Origin: Eucalyptus grandis
Taxonomy: Eukaryota; Streptophyta; Magnoliopsida; Myrtales; Myrtaceae
Reading direction: 5' to 3'
Assembly (NCBI RefSeq): GCF_016545825.1
Contig: NC_052614.1
Span: 7,830,559 to 7,894,558, forward strand
Length of the DNA: 64,000 bases
In this document: piece after piece, positions 23,413 to 34,360 of the stretch
Layout of the letters: each line of letters begins with the position of its first letter
Numbering within the stretch: position 1 is the stretch's first letter
Translations under genes and position numbers: made by a program
The notes under the pieces: model-generated
The model's input: the letters and a program-made list of their open reading frames with translations, nothing else
Told to the model about the DNA's origin: nothing
Databases searched by the model: none

Positions 23413-24500
23413 TTAGACATAGCTTAGAACAGTATTAGCTGATGGATCAAAAATTACCTTTGGCTTTCTCACACGTGTAGACCTCCTCAAGACATGTACT
23501 TCAGGGTCGTTCATTTGCTCCGAATCACTGCGTTCATTTTGAACTACCTCTTCATTGATAATAGGCTCATCTTGAACCTCTCTTTCAAGTGAACTTCCAT
23601 CTACTGGAAACATCTTCACGGGCATTGTGTCTAATTCAACATATTCTGGTTGTACTATCTTCTCATGCTTTGTTTGACGATCTTTGTACATCTTTTCTTC
23701 ATGGATTACCATATTGCGATTGTGGATGACTTTGTTATTCTCATAATCCCAAAGCCTATAGCCATACTCGTCGCCCCCGTATCCGATAAAGACGCACTTT
23801 TGGGACTTAGCATCAAGCTGTTTCCTATCCTCCTTGTCAATCAAAGCATATGCAATACAACCAAACACCTTTAGATGTGAATAATTAATCTTTTTTACCT
23901 AACCACCGCTCTTGTGGTATTTCTCCATCCAATGCACTAGATGGACTTCTGTTGATAAGATAAACAGCTGCATCAACTATGGCAGCCCATAAGTATAGCG
24001 GGAGACCCACGTGTAGCCTCATGCATCTCGCATGTTCTAGAATAGTCATGTTCATCCTTTCAGTTACACCGTTCTCTTGAGGAGTTCTAGGAACGATCTT
24101 TAACCCGTGTATGCCCTCCCGACTCAAATATTCTACAAATTCCTTACTCATGTATTCACCACCATTATCAGATTTCAAAGCTTTAATTTGATAACCCGTC
24201 TCTTTTTCTACCATGGTCTTCCACATTTTGAACATCTCAAATACTTATGACTTTTCTCTAAGAGCATAGACCCAAGTCTTCCTTGTTGCATCATCAATGA
24301 ATGTGACAAAATATCTCTTACCGCTATAAGAGAGTTCCCTGAGCAGGTCCCCATACATCGTATAAACCAAATCTAGCTTCTGGCATTTATTTTGTCGCAC
24401 ATTCAATTGAAAACTAACAGCCTTCTGTTTTCCATAAATGCAATTCTCACAAAAATCTAACTCAACATTTTGCAAACCTGGGAGTAATTTTCTTAAGTGT
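23413..24500 (-). pseudogene. Copia GAG-pre and integrase
   Basis: 24245-24475 carries the end of the zinc-binding region (CENCIYGKQKAVSF) and the first catalytic aspartate (FVTFIDDATRKTWVY). 23885-24235 has ALKSDNGGEYMSKEFVEYL, PRTPQENGVTERMN and NRSPSSALDGEIPQE. 23413-23868 is the C-terminal part (MFGCIAYALI, CVFIGYGGDEYGYRLW) and the acidic linker to the RT. Stops lie near 23883 and 24240. Confidence 0.9.
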
Positions 24501-25690
24501 AACTACTTTACTCCTTTTTCACCAAGATGTCCCAAACGATAATGCCAAAGAGTAGATAAATTACCTGTAGGCATTGGAGTTGCAACCATATCACTGATAT
24601 TGTCTCCTTGGAGAAGCTAAAGTATACTCGTACGCTTTCCTTTTGTTACTACTTTTACCTTTGAGGTTATCTTCCACTCTCCGCATCCAAAGGTTATTAC
24701 CAAACCTTCTTGATCAAGTTTACTGGTTGAAATCAGATTTTTCTTTAATTCCGGAATATGCCTAGTTTCACGCAAAACTAGACGTCATCCACTTAAGATG
24801 TTCACAGTCACGGTTCCTTTCCCAACAATGGGACACATGTGACCGTTTCCCACAACCACTTGTCCGAAATCTCCACTGGCATAATCATCAAATATGTCTC
24901 TTTGCGAGGTGTAATGAAAAGAAGCACCAGAATCAATAAACCATTTATCTGTTGTCAAGTTAAACCCTGCAGACAAACACAAGTTATCTAGCAAAGATTC
25001 ATCGCTAACCACATTATTTCCTCGATTCTCATCTTGCTGCTTCTTTTTATAGGCTTCACATTGAAATATCTGGTGTCCGGTTTTGTGATAAAACCAACAT
25101 TCATCTTTTGCAACATGTCTCTTACCCCTTGATTGTGATCTGCCACGCCCGCTGAAATTTCCTCTACTTTTACTTCTTCCACGGTTCTCCACTGCGAGTG
25201 CTGTTGAAGATGTAGATGCAGAAAAATTATCTCCACCTGAGACTTTCCTTCGCATCTCTTCATCCACGATATTACTCACAACATCATCAAGAGTTAAATC
25301 ATCCTTCATGGTGCTCGAAATTCCCTGCACTGCAGTATTGTAGCTTTCTGGAAGAGAACATAAAAATAATAAAGCTTGAAGTTTCATATCTAAATTTATG
25401 CCTGCGGATTCCAATTAACCCGTGACCTGGGTGAAATTATTAATGTGCTCTGCCACAGAACCTCTATCAAATAACTTCATATTAACCAGTTTTTTCAGCA
25501 AAAATACCTGATTTGATGTGAACGGCTTCTCATAAATATTCGTTAGAATATCCATGGCTTCTTTTGCAGTTTTTGCTTTCGCGATGTGGTACCCTGTCTT
25601 TTTCGTCAACCCTAGACGAATCGCACCTAATGCCTTTCGATTAACAATTTTCCATACGGCTTCTGCTGTTGGATCCACTTCGGCCATCTT
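24501..25690 (-). pseudogene. Copia gag and protease
   Basis: Gag starts with MAEVDPTAEAVWKIVNRKAL at 25687 and includes the copia-type EAMDILTNIYEKPF motif; a stop near 25415 breaks it (the next frame is 24785-25414). That frame has an RGRS-rich stretch, the zinc knuckle CWFYHKTGHQIFQC (CX2C reduced: the second cysteine is His-Tyr-like and the finger is imperfect) and the protease motif WFIDSGASFHYTS. 24501-24784 is the degraded link to the integrase. The upstream start may be at about 25810 (frame interrupted). Confidence 0.85.
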
Positions 25691-25889
25691 GGGTTTCTAA
25701 CCCTCAAGTGGTGCATAGAGATCTTTTTGATAAAGATAATCATCTATTTGTAGTTTCCACCATCCGAAATCCTCTCCATTGAACTTATCGATTCTGATTT
25801 TATCTTCTGCCATCGTATTTGCTTTCAATCGAACGTCACCGAAAAACCCTCGATGTTCTCAATTAGCCAATCCAGGCTCTGATACTAGT

Positions 25890-26316
25890 TGTTACGAAAT
25901 CGCACGTCGATTCCAGAAAAATAATGTTCGCAAATAATTCACTAGGCAGAATATAATAATAAAATAACTGAATCAGAAGAACACGCCAGAAAATTTGTTA
26001 TCGAAGTTCACCCAAACCTGGGCTACGTCTCCGCGCAGAGGCACTCTGCGAATCCACTAGACTTTGAAAAAAGTTGGAATACAACGATGATCTTCTCTCA
26101 AGATCAGGGCACACAGAGATTAAAAACCCTCATCAAGAAAAAAAAACTCACTTTTTTCTTCTCTCTTTTTATTGCCTCTCTATTTCCTTTTTCAACATTT
26201 TGACGGCTAGGGTCTTGCCATCGCTAATATAAAGGTATCACTTTTAACCTAAAAGCAAATCTGATAGAAAAGACAAAAAAGCCCATAAAAACAAATATTT
26301 GACTTCATCTATAACA
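25890..26316 (-). repeat. Copia 5' LTR, 427 bp
   Basis: Near-identical partner of 21309-21736, with the TATA-like stretch TTATATTAGCG on the minus strand and the same termini. Confidence 0.93.
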
Positions 26317-26321
26317 CAAAC

Positions 26322-26993
26322 GTCGTCGCGCCTCGGACATTTCTGTACACGCCATAACAGATGTCAGCTTACGGCTCTATAGCTATTTTATCCTAGGAGA
26401 ACTCTTCCAACCAGCAACTCCGGTCGCTTAGACCACCTGCTCCGGTCGCTTCGCCCACCTGCGCGCCGGGCCACGTCGCTCCGCTCCGCACCGTCTGCTC
26501 TCTCTGCTCTCTCAACCTTGGTGGCAAACTCTCCCGCAGCCCATTTTATAGAGCCAAACGTACCCTCTTGCCGTACGTGGGAGCACATGGGCGCGCTCCC
26601 GCCGGACGTCCGGCCAGCTTCTCCGGTCATGTCGCCCACCTACCCCGGTCACGTCCTTCGTGGTGTGAGGAAGGAGGAGGAAGGAGAGAGTAGGAAGGGC
26701 CGGGCCGGGGAAATGAGCTCGGCGAGTTGGGCCCGAACCCGCGTGAGGGAAGAGAAATAGTGGGCCGGGGCGAAGGCCCAGCACCCGAGCCCCCCGCGGC
26801 TTTCGCTTTTCTTTTTAATAATTTTTTTATATTTATCCGAAATGCAGTAAAATAAAAATAAAAATAAAAATTAGTATATGTAAATAATATTAATGCCAAT
26901 GTATGTAAAACCAATTTTGTTAGGGTCCAATTGGTCCCTAGTTTTCTATGCAATATATACCTAAATATTTAATCAAAATTTAGGTGTTAACAT
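26322..26993 (-). repeat. Probable gypsy-type solo LTR or LTR fragment
   Basis: The minus strand opens TGTTAACACCTAAATTTT at 26993, comparable to the start at 1745. A GC-rich body with CGCCCACC and CCGGTC words follows. It appears to continue past the copia to about 21249, giving a total of some 720 bp. No TSD could be matched, so one side may be deleted. Open frames at 26388-26784 are GC-driven and not convincing. Confidence 0.35.
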
Positions 26994-27765
26994 TGACCTA
27001 TGTAGACCAAATGTGTACAATGTTCCTCAGATGCATCCCCCAATTTCCTAAACATGGCATGTCAACTTTAAAGCTCTTCTTATAGCCTTATTTGAGCCTG
27101 CACATTACCTTATTCTTTAGTGAAAGATTCTTGAAATGAGCAATAGTGTCGTAAGGGCATTTACGATTAGTCTTTCAACCAACATGTTGCTAATTCTTGA
27201 AAATACATCCCGAATTTGAATCCATCAATAAGCCCGATCTATTAAAGGATAGTTCGAAAATTGAATATTTACGGACATCCGCGATTGTGTATTATGGAAA
27301 CCCATATTTCGGTGAGAGTCCAGGTCGGATGTTTCCTATTCTGTATGGATACCAAATTGGTATGCAAGAGCTGTCGGCTAAGAAAAAGAAAAGAAAATAG
27401 CAAAAGGAAACTTGAACTTTGCTGATCGGTCGGCCAAATATTGATGCTGTACATGGATTTCTTATTCCATGTTGAAGTCAGCCACGTCGTTCTTTCTTTT
27501 TTGGTATATATTGTGTTCTTGCCCTTTGGTATTCAGTGATTCATTGAAGCGTCATCCGAGTGCTTGATAGTGGATATTATTCATGGGCTTTCTTCGTGAA
27601 TTCCGTCCCACGAAGTTAGTGTTCAAGCTGTCAAAATCTTGTGGTAAGACTTCTTAATATATTTATTATTTTTGTGAAATTGAGAGATTATTTTGTGAGT
27701 TATTGTGGAGTAAACACTGTGGGACTTATTGGATGTAATTAGGGACGAGGAACATTAACAGTGTC
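26994..27765. other. Intergenic DNA of the duplicated ankyrin block
   Basis: No gene is seen. Phrases such as GACCTATGTAGACCAAATG, GCACATTACCTTATTCTT and GAAATGAGCAATAGTGT recur at 28970-29030, 45950-46140, 59400-59500 and 60730-60850, which marks a repeated intergenic unit of the cluster. Confidence 0.6.
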
Positions 27766-27768
27766 TAA

Positions 27769-28440
27769 GGGTGCGAATGATAATCATCTTAGTACAAAAT
27801 TGATTTCCGAAAGAGAATTAGATTTTTATATTTCTATTTTTGGATTAGTTTTTAAGCAAAAATACACGTTTGATAATGACATAGAATTTCTATTTTCGAA
27901 ATTGAAATTCGTTTGGTAATCTCATAGAATTTCTATTTCCGGAATAGTAATTCCTTTGATAATAATACCAAATTTCTCTCCCGGATGGTGGACAGTGGGC
28001 TGATGGACAAGTAACAAGAGGCCGGTAGTGGGGGATGATGATCGGCAACGATAGACGACAACCAGTGGATGGCAATCGGTGGTGGTGGCGGCAGATGTCG
28101 GCGGTAGACAACAACGGTGATGGACGGCGAGCGACAGTCAATGGTCACCGATGGACGATGACCGGGTGGATGGTAGACGATGGCCGGCAGCAACAGATGG
28201 GTGGCTGATTAGTAGTGAGGACAAATAATGAAAAGAGTTCTGATTTCTCATTTTTGTTTCAGAAATAAAAAGTTAAAAAAATTTACTTTTAATTTCTATT
28301 CCAAATCTAATTCTGGAGTAAAAAATCTATTCAAGAAATAGAAAAATGAAATAATTTTACCAAACAGATTTTTGTTCTAGAAAGAAGTTTGAAGCATAAA
28401 AGTAGTTTTGAAATAGAAATAGAATGGTTATCATGTGTGC
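27769..28440. mobile_element. MITE-like element, probably PIF/Harbinger-type
   Basis: The ends are imperfect inverted repeats (left GGGTGCGAATGATAA, right TGGTTATCATGTGTGCC) with possible TAA target duplications at 27766-27768 and about 28443-28445. Subterminal words such as AGAATTTCTATTTTCG and TTCTATTTCCGGAATAG repeat in both halves. The centre (27980-28200) is a GGCGGTGG/GGATGGCAA-rich purine tract. No transposase. It resembles the better-defined copy at 33414. Confidence 0.6.
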
Positions 28441-28679
28441 CATAAATGACTCAAGTATGATTATAATTTCCATCATGTTGCTTAACTTATAGTGGAATTT
28501 TTACTATTCCTCCTATGGACATATTTCACTCAAATGAATCATATAAATCTAATATTCGATTAATTTTTTTGTTTGGCTATTTTATTGCTCGACCACTTGT
28601 TTTCACAACAATTAGTATCGGTGTAAGGCTGACTAGATTGGAGCAAATTGATGGCAACAAAAAAAAGGAAAAGTAAACA

Positions 28680-28945
28680 ACTGACATATTTGATGGGATT
28701 AATTTTGATCTCTAGAAGATCCAGATTGATGATTACTTGTACCAAAGGAATCTATACTTACCCCTATTTGGGAAGAAATTATAGTAGATAAAGCAAGCTA
28801 AATGGGAATTGTTGCATAGACTAGCGTCAAGTGTTATTCAATTGATATTGACTCGTAACGTCACGTTTGATATCATGAAAGAGAAAATCACTATGGAATC
28901 AATGAATGTTTTGTCAGACATGTACGAGAAGCCTTTTGCATAATC
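28680..28945 (+). pseudogene. Copia gag remnant
   Basis: Conceptual translation in the plus direction gives DDYLYQRNLYLPL, then WELLHRLASSVIQLILTRNV and MNVLSDMYEKPF, the N-terminal pattern of copia gag (UBN2 type). Two stops follow KKL. It is isolated: no LTR, protease or pol lies beside it, and intergenic DNA of the ankyrin block resumes at about 28950. Confidence 0.7.
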
Positions 28946-29492
28946 GGAGCTCCTATTATAGTCTTATTTGAGCCAGCACATTACCTTAGTCTTCAGCAAG
29001 ATTATTCAATTTTGTGGATTGTTCTTGGTATTCGTGAATAGTCCAGCATTCAGAAATATCTGTGAATACTAGAGAACTCTAGATGTATTGTATGAAAAAT
29101 CTAGTCTTGGGAGGTAGGTAAAGCTTGTGGTTCTAGCTTAGTTTGTGGCTGTTAGGAATTGTGGTAAAAATCTTCTGAGGCAGTGAATGTGCTCAATAAA
29201 TAGAGCTTGGATTATATTATTATTCATTTATTTGTGGATTTGAATGAGATTAATTTACACTAAAAAAATTAATCCACTAATCATTAATATTCTTTATTTT
29301 TTCAATTAGACAAATTCAACTCCATTTCAATAAATTCATAAAACTTAGAAAGAAAAAAGTAATTCACATTTTCGACTTGCGTGTCGACGTGTCGAAAGAA
29401 AAAAAAAAAACTTGAGGGCAAATTGTGTATCACAGAAAGTGAGAGCTAAAAGAGAAGAGAATAACATACTAATTTTTTTTTTTTTTTTTTTT
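28946..29492. other. Intergenic DNA with poly-T run
   Basis: No gene is seen. 28960-29040 is another copy of the cluster's repeated intergenic unit (GAGCCAGCACATTACC). The stretch ends in a T20 run at 29473-29492 just before the SINE. Confidence 0.55.
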
Positions 29493-30067
29493 ACCACCGG
29501 CCGTGGTGGCCCCGCTGGGTAGGCTCCAAACTTCTGAAGGGAGAGGTCAAGAGTTCGAAGCCCCTGCAACGCAAGTTGCAGGGAGGCTGGTGGGCCATTT
29601 GGTGACTTAAGCGTGACGTCGGGGTGGTGGGTCCTCCGCTAGCGTCGTCCCAGGGTTTGCCCGCGTGCAATTTCTTTTCCGTCCAGGCGACCTGCAATTT
29701 GTACTTGAATTCCTTTTGTATCTGCCTGTTCGGTTAATTCAATAGCCTTTTTTATTGCTTTGTGAAATGAAACTCTATTCTTTAACTGTCCGGCTATAAA
29801 TTCTGCAAGAATATTAGGGTGCCCATAAGGGTTTGTAATTCTTGTAATAGCAATGTTGAGTTTTCGGTTCACACAATTAAGTTCTTTTTGTACATTCATC
29901 TGTAATTCTTCGATTCTTCGCGTCTTGCCTTCTAGTAATAACTTTGGGAATCCCATATAAATTATGACTTGAATCAGATCAAGTGGTGGGTCCTCCGCTA
30001 GCGTCGTCCCAGGGTTTGCCCGCCGGCTACCGGCTGTTCGGGGTTCCCTGGGTCATCAAAAAAAAAA
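29493..30067 (+). mobile_element. tRNA-derived SINE, split by plastid DNA
   Basis: The left part starts ACCACCGGCCGTGGTGGCCC. An A-box-like TGGCCCCGCTGGG (about 29508-29520) and a B-box AGTTCGAAGCC (29552-29562) are about 40 bp apart, as in a tRNA-type RNA polymerase III promoter. The right end is GGGTCATC followed by an A-tail (30057-30067). Without the insert the element is about 210 bp. Possible TSDs are ATACTAATTTTT (from 29467) and ATACTAAGTTTTT (from 30067). The SINE is interrupted at 29665-29982. Confidence 0.75.
29665..29982 (-). pseudogene. rps3: Nuclear plastid insert: partial chloroplast rps3
   Basis: The minus-strand frame reads the C-terminal half of the chloroplast small-subunit ribosomal protein S3: [53 protein letters not shown], then [20 protein letters not shown]. 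It is clearly the plastid form, not the mitochondrial one, and is open for its full length, so it is a recent or well-preserved transfer. It is truncated at both ends (no start, no C-terminal 30-40 residues), lies in a SINE and has a 41-bp direct repeat on each side (29624-29664 and 29983-30023). It has no promoter or transit peptide and is not expected to be functional. Confidence 0.93.
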
Positions 30068-30120
30068 TACTAAGTTTTTCTTCCTTCCTAATTTGTTATT
30101 TTTATTATTGATTTTTAGTT

Positions 30121-30123
<3 letters not shown>

Positions 30124-30153
<30 letters not shown>
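30124..30153. repeat. (CA)15 microsatellite
   Basis: A pure CA run of about 30 bp. Confidence 0.95.
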
Positions 30154-30154
<1 letters not shown>

Positions 30155-32820
30155 TTTTTAAAATTGATCTCGCATGTCAGAATCATGTGTCAAAAACTCG
30201 CATATCAAAATTCAAATTCGAACGTAAAAAAAATTGAATTTTCCAACATGTGTTGACCGAGTGTTAGAGAGTGTTGGACACGTGTTGAAGTGTCCAATAC
30301 AATACGAAGGTTCTTCGAGAATGTCGATACTTCTTTAAGTTATATGTTTGGATCACTTGCTCCCCTGCATTCAGAAAACATTGCAAAGAACTCAAAGTCC
30401 CGATTCTCCCTCTCATGACCGATGTAAAAATTTCATTGGCACGTAATCTTTTTATTTTGACATTCAATCTTTTAACAACAGATGTTGCGCGCAATGTACA
30501 TTAAAAGGATGGAGAGCCGCCGCGCCCGTTGCTGGGACGTAGTAGGGCACGTTTGGTTGGCCCACCCCATGATGTGGATTTTGATCCTGTCCATCATTCC
30601 GATGGCTGCGGTGAGGACTTCTCTTATGTCACTCTGCTCACAGCAGCGTATCAGCCCTTCAGAGCAAACATTTGAAGGCATTAAACTTTTTTCCCCTTCT
30701 AATCTGGAGACCGCTAGCAGGTGCCCAGCTGCATTGGCCTCTTCTTGGGTGGATCCTAAGCCCGGCACGATCAGCTGCTGATCTTTTGGTCACAAAGAAG
30801 ATGCAGATGAAGCCCTGCGCAGGAGAACAAGTCAGATCAATTTCTGCAACAATATCAACTAATAAAAAAGTGGTTCTATCATTGTGATGACTTCCTCTTC
30901 GGTTCGTTTGATGTCCATTCCGAACCGGGTTTGTCCAGGTTCGGGGACTAGTTCAACTGAAAACAACCAGTGAGCGCGTGTGTTAGTGATCATTTCTAAA
31001 CCATGCTTTTGTTGATCATAATTTTAATTTACCAATATGATGGTCCTTTCTAGGATAGGTATAAGTTGTGAGGTAATATTTGTAAAAATATAAAAAAAAA
31101 AAATGAAGTTGAATGTTAACTTAGAATTTGCTTCATAAGTCTTTTAAATCTAAGAACAATACAAGCTCCTCTCTGTCGAGGAAAATGCATAATGCATATT
31201 GGGCTATAGTTTCTGGACTAAGTTGAACAAATTAAAAGTTCTAGGACCATATTGCTATTTTTTCAAGGAAAAAACCCTGGCCTTTGTGGTCTCATCTCTT
31301 TCTGCTGATGGACAAGGGGCTGGCGGCACAAAAAGAAAAGATCTCTCTTTATACCGAATAAAAAAAGAAGTTTTCTTACGTTAAAGAAAAAATGAGGGTC
31401 TTTTCTTAAAAAAATATTCGTCGTCGCGTGGGAGGCACAGTATTTCCCCCTGTTCTTCGGCCGTGAAGTTCGAAGAGTCCTGTTCTCGGCCGAAACTTCA
31501 ATGTCGAAGCCCATCCATGCCGGTGATGAGTTTCGGAGCATTTCCTTCAATTCCTTGCTTGCTTGATCATCGGTTGCGACTGGAAATTCACCTTATCAAG
31601 GTACGAACATATTGCTCTGCCTCCGTTTCCTGAAAACAAGGATAGAGGTGTCAAACTCAAGTTTCTGATTGAACGAAAAATCAAATATGTCGGTATATTT
31701 GGTTTCTATGTGGATGTCAATCTTTCATTTGCTTCGAACATAGACACGAGGAAAATGCCTGCCCACCACTCGTCCGACAAAATGCTTTCAAAAAAGGCTC
31801 ACTGCATATTCATCCCGTTATCAGGAGATCTTAAAGCATATTGACTTAGCTTAAATGTCGTCGACCGAATTTCGAGTTGTCGCGCAAGAGTTTCGTATTT
31901 CCGTGTTTGCCGAATCTGACTCTGTGTTGTTGGGTTTTTGTCCCGCATTTTACGCGCCCCTTCGGTGTTGACCGTGGTGATAACCGGGGAGGGATATCCG
32001 AGGGGGTGTTGACGCGCGCACAGATCTTTAACTGCAGTTCCTGCATATCCGATGCTACGTCTCTATTGTCATCATTCATATATTTCTCGAAACTGTGTAT
32101 AAAGGATGTTTGATTCATGATGTTGCTTGACTGATGGTGACGCTCCGGCGAAGGTTAGGGTTAACGATGTCATGGCTTGGCTTAGTGATATAGGTTGACC
32201 TCAAAAAAGATTATTCGGCCGGTGACTGCAGATAGACGAATGGTATGTTCATACATCTTGCAAATCCTTGTGAAAGTAGATTCCGAAGGTCCGGCGGAAT
32301 TAAGTAAGTCTCTCGTCCTTTCGTTGGTCCTCCTTTTATTTCTCTGTCGATTTCCATTGCTTCTGATTTAATTGCAAAATTACGATTCACTTCCGTTACA
32401 TCACTAATTTCAATAGATGTGTCTCATATTTGTTTATTATTAAAAATATGTCGCGAGTTTGAGCTCATTAAGAAAATACCAAAATTAAAGGATACAAATC
32501 TGTCTGTCTCGATTAATAAAGTCCAAGTTGGATTTTTGTGACTGTCTGCGATTTTGTTTAGCACGCTGGTCGTATTAATTACATTAAATTCTCTGCGCGG
32601 GCTGCCAAAGGAAGGAAGAAGACAAAAGAGAGGGAGCGACAATGATGTAGGCTCTCTCTTTTGCATTATAAAGAGAGAGACGCGTCCAACAAAAGGCGCG
32701 CCAGTCCTTGGTGGCCACAGAGAGAGAATAGTCTGAGACCGGGAAATTTTGCAGAGTTCTTCGGATTTTGCTTGTTATAACTACATTTCGTGATAATTTA
32801 GACGGTTAAATTTTTGTAAT
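30154..32820. other. Intergenic stretch; unassigned open frames
   Basis: No known gene was recognised. The longest sensible frame is 30472-30768 on the minus strand (about 98 residues; STQEEANAAGHLLAV, then a Cys-rich C-terminal half). Upstream of it is a possible acceptor CTCCTGCGCAG, so it could be an exon of an unrecognised gene. Minus-strand frames at 31440-31550 and 31846-32118 are shorter and have no clear homology. A TATA-like GCATTATAAAGAG occurs at about 32660. 30180-30300 has CGTGTTGGACACG-like words common in plant repeats. Confidence 0.35.
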
Positions 32821-32888
32821 TAGAATTTGTATAATTCTTGAGTGAAATTTCACTTAGAATTTGTATAATTCTTGAGTGAAATTTCACT
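32821..32888. repeat. Two exact 34-bp tandem units
   Basis: TAGAATTTGTATAATTCTTG followed by AGTGAAATTTCACT is repeated exactly at 32821-32854 and 32855-32888. AGTGAAATTTCACT is a perfect 14-bp palindrome, so each unit holds a small hairpin. Confidence 0.95.
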
Positions 32889-33413
32889 AAGAATTATGAG
32901 GAGCTAAATATTGAGTGAGTTATTAGAAGTAATTAAAGACTAAAAAACACCAAGAGCGTTTTAGTACCAGAAAGATTGTAATCTTTTTTGTATTGCTTAT
33001 TTTTATTATGTAATTCTGTACTGCTCTTTCCATGAACATAGATTCCAATATTTGGATTGAGCCATGTCAATTCGATGTTTGATTTACTTTTCTTCCTTCC
33101 GACTATTTTATCGATTCACTTGTCTATATCCACAACAGTTAACAAGTAAAACATTAATCCATTATCCATGTGAACTCCATTTTTCACATACATTCAACAC
33201 ACTTACTTATCTGTTAAAAAAAAAAAAACTTACAACATTTATTGTTTTCACTGGCACATACACACAAACTTGCATTCTCAAACTTATTGTAGATATTTTA
33301 TCTCATCAGCACGTTGAATAGCACATAATACGTAGCATCTACTCTTGCATGGTCTTATGGCTCAGTGCACTTCTTCTAGGACAAACACACTTGTAATGAT
33401 ACTCAGCCATTAA
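32889..33413. other. 3' flank of ankyrin gene 2
   Basis: From about 33120 it shares phrases with 6480-6749 and 61860-62087 (CTCTTGCATGGTCTTATGG, CTTCTTCTAGGACAAACACA, CTCAGCCATTAA). No gene. Confidence 0.65.
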
Positions 33414-34360
33414 GGGCGCGTTTGGTAATGATTATGTTCCCGATAATATATTCTGACCAGAAATGATTATTTTTTATTCTGAATAAAAGAATGTGTTTGG
33501 TAACTATCTAAAATTTCTGAATCTGAAATAGAATTGCATTTGGTACCGTGCTCATTGATTATGTTCCAAATCAATTTCTTTTAATTTTAAATTAATTTTT
33601 AAATTTTTTCCTTTTTTTCTTATTTCTTTTTTTTTCCTTTTTTTCTTATTTCTTTTTTTTTTTTCCTTTTTTTCTTATTTCTTTTTTTTTTTTTCCTTTT
33701 TCTCCTCCTCCTCTTCTTCTTCTTCTTCTTCTTCTTCTTGTGGCCGGACGAGGGCCGCCGACCTCACCGGAGTGTTGCGGCCCTTGGCGAGGCCGGCCCT
33801 CGTCGGCCGAGCCTCGCCGATGGCCAGGCCGGCCTCGCCGGGGCTGGGCAAGGCTTGCCTAGCCACCGGCAAGGCTGGGCGAGCCTCGCTGGGGTTGGGC
33901 GAGGCCCGCCTGGCCACCGCGAGGCTGGGCGTCGCAAGGCTTGCCCAGCCCCAATGAGGCTTGGCCTCGCCCGGATCTAGCAAGGCCAAGTCTCGCCGAT
34001 GGACAGGCGGGCCTCGCCGGGCCGGGGGAGGCTTGCCGGCCACCGGCGAGTTCGCCAGACCTCACCCTGGCTTGGTGAGCCTCCAGTGAGCTCGCCGGAA
34101 CGGCAGACAGCAACCGGTGGCAGGTGGCGGCAGACGGCGGCGGGCAGTGGTGGACGGCGGTCACGAGATGGCGGAAGGGAAGAAGAAGAATTTTACTGTT
34201 TTGATTCTTTTTTTGATTCCCAAACTGAGAATCACATTTTTTTTTTTTTATTCTCAATTCTTGTCTAAAACTGTTCCCGGAAACAAAAATTTTACCAAAC
34301 GCAATTCTAGGAACAAAAAATCAGAATCAGGCACTGTTCGGATGGTTACCAAACAGTGCC
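33414..34360. mobile_element. PIF/Harbinger-like element in the gene 2 stop codon
   Basis: Terminal inverted repeats: left GGGCGCGTTTGGTAATGATT and right GGTTACCAAACAGTGCC. The 3-bp TSD is TAA at 33411-33413 and 34361-34363. The unoccupied site survives in gene 1 (CAGCCACTAAACCATAG near 6745) and gene 3 (CAGCCACTAAACCGC near 62080). No transposase; the interior is poly-T/C rich (33600-33740) and then GC-rich (33750-34140). It sits at the stop codon of gene 2; its terminal C rebuilds the stop. Confidence 0.87.

Larger units (their letters stand above)
21309..26316 (-). mobile_element. Complete but decayed Ty1/copia retrotransposon
   Basis: A 5008-bp element with LTRs at 21309-21736 and 25890-26316. 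The TSD is CAAAC at 21304-21308 and 26317-26321. Gag, protease, integrase, RT and RNase H are in copia order on the minus strand, all with stops or frameshifts. The primer-binding site on the minus strand is TAGTATCAGAGCC, 2 nt after the 5' LTR. Some 20 differences separate the two LTRs by eye (about 95 per cent identity), so the insertion is not recent. Confidence 0.93.

Noticed and set aside
29639..29956. Functional nuclear rps3 gene
   Set aside because: It lacks both termini, a transit peptide and a promoter, and it lies inside a SINE; it is a plastid insert.
33675..34257. Open frames with Ala/Pro/Gly-rich translations
   Set aside because: They fall inside a non-coding PIF/Harbinger-like element with GC-rich tandem words.
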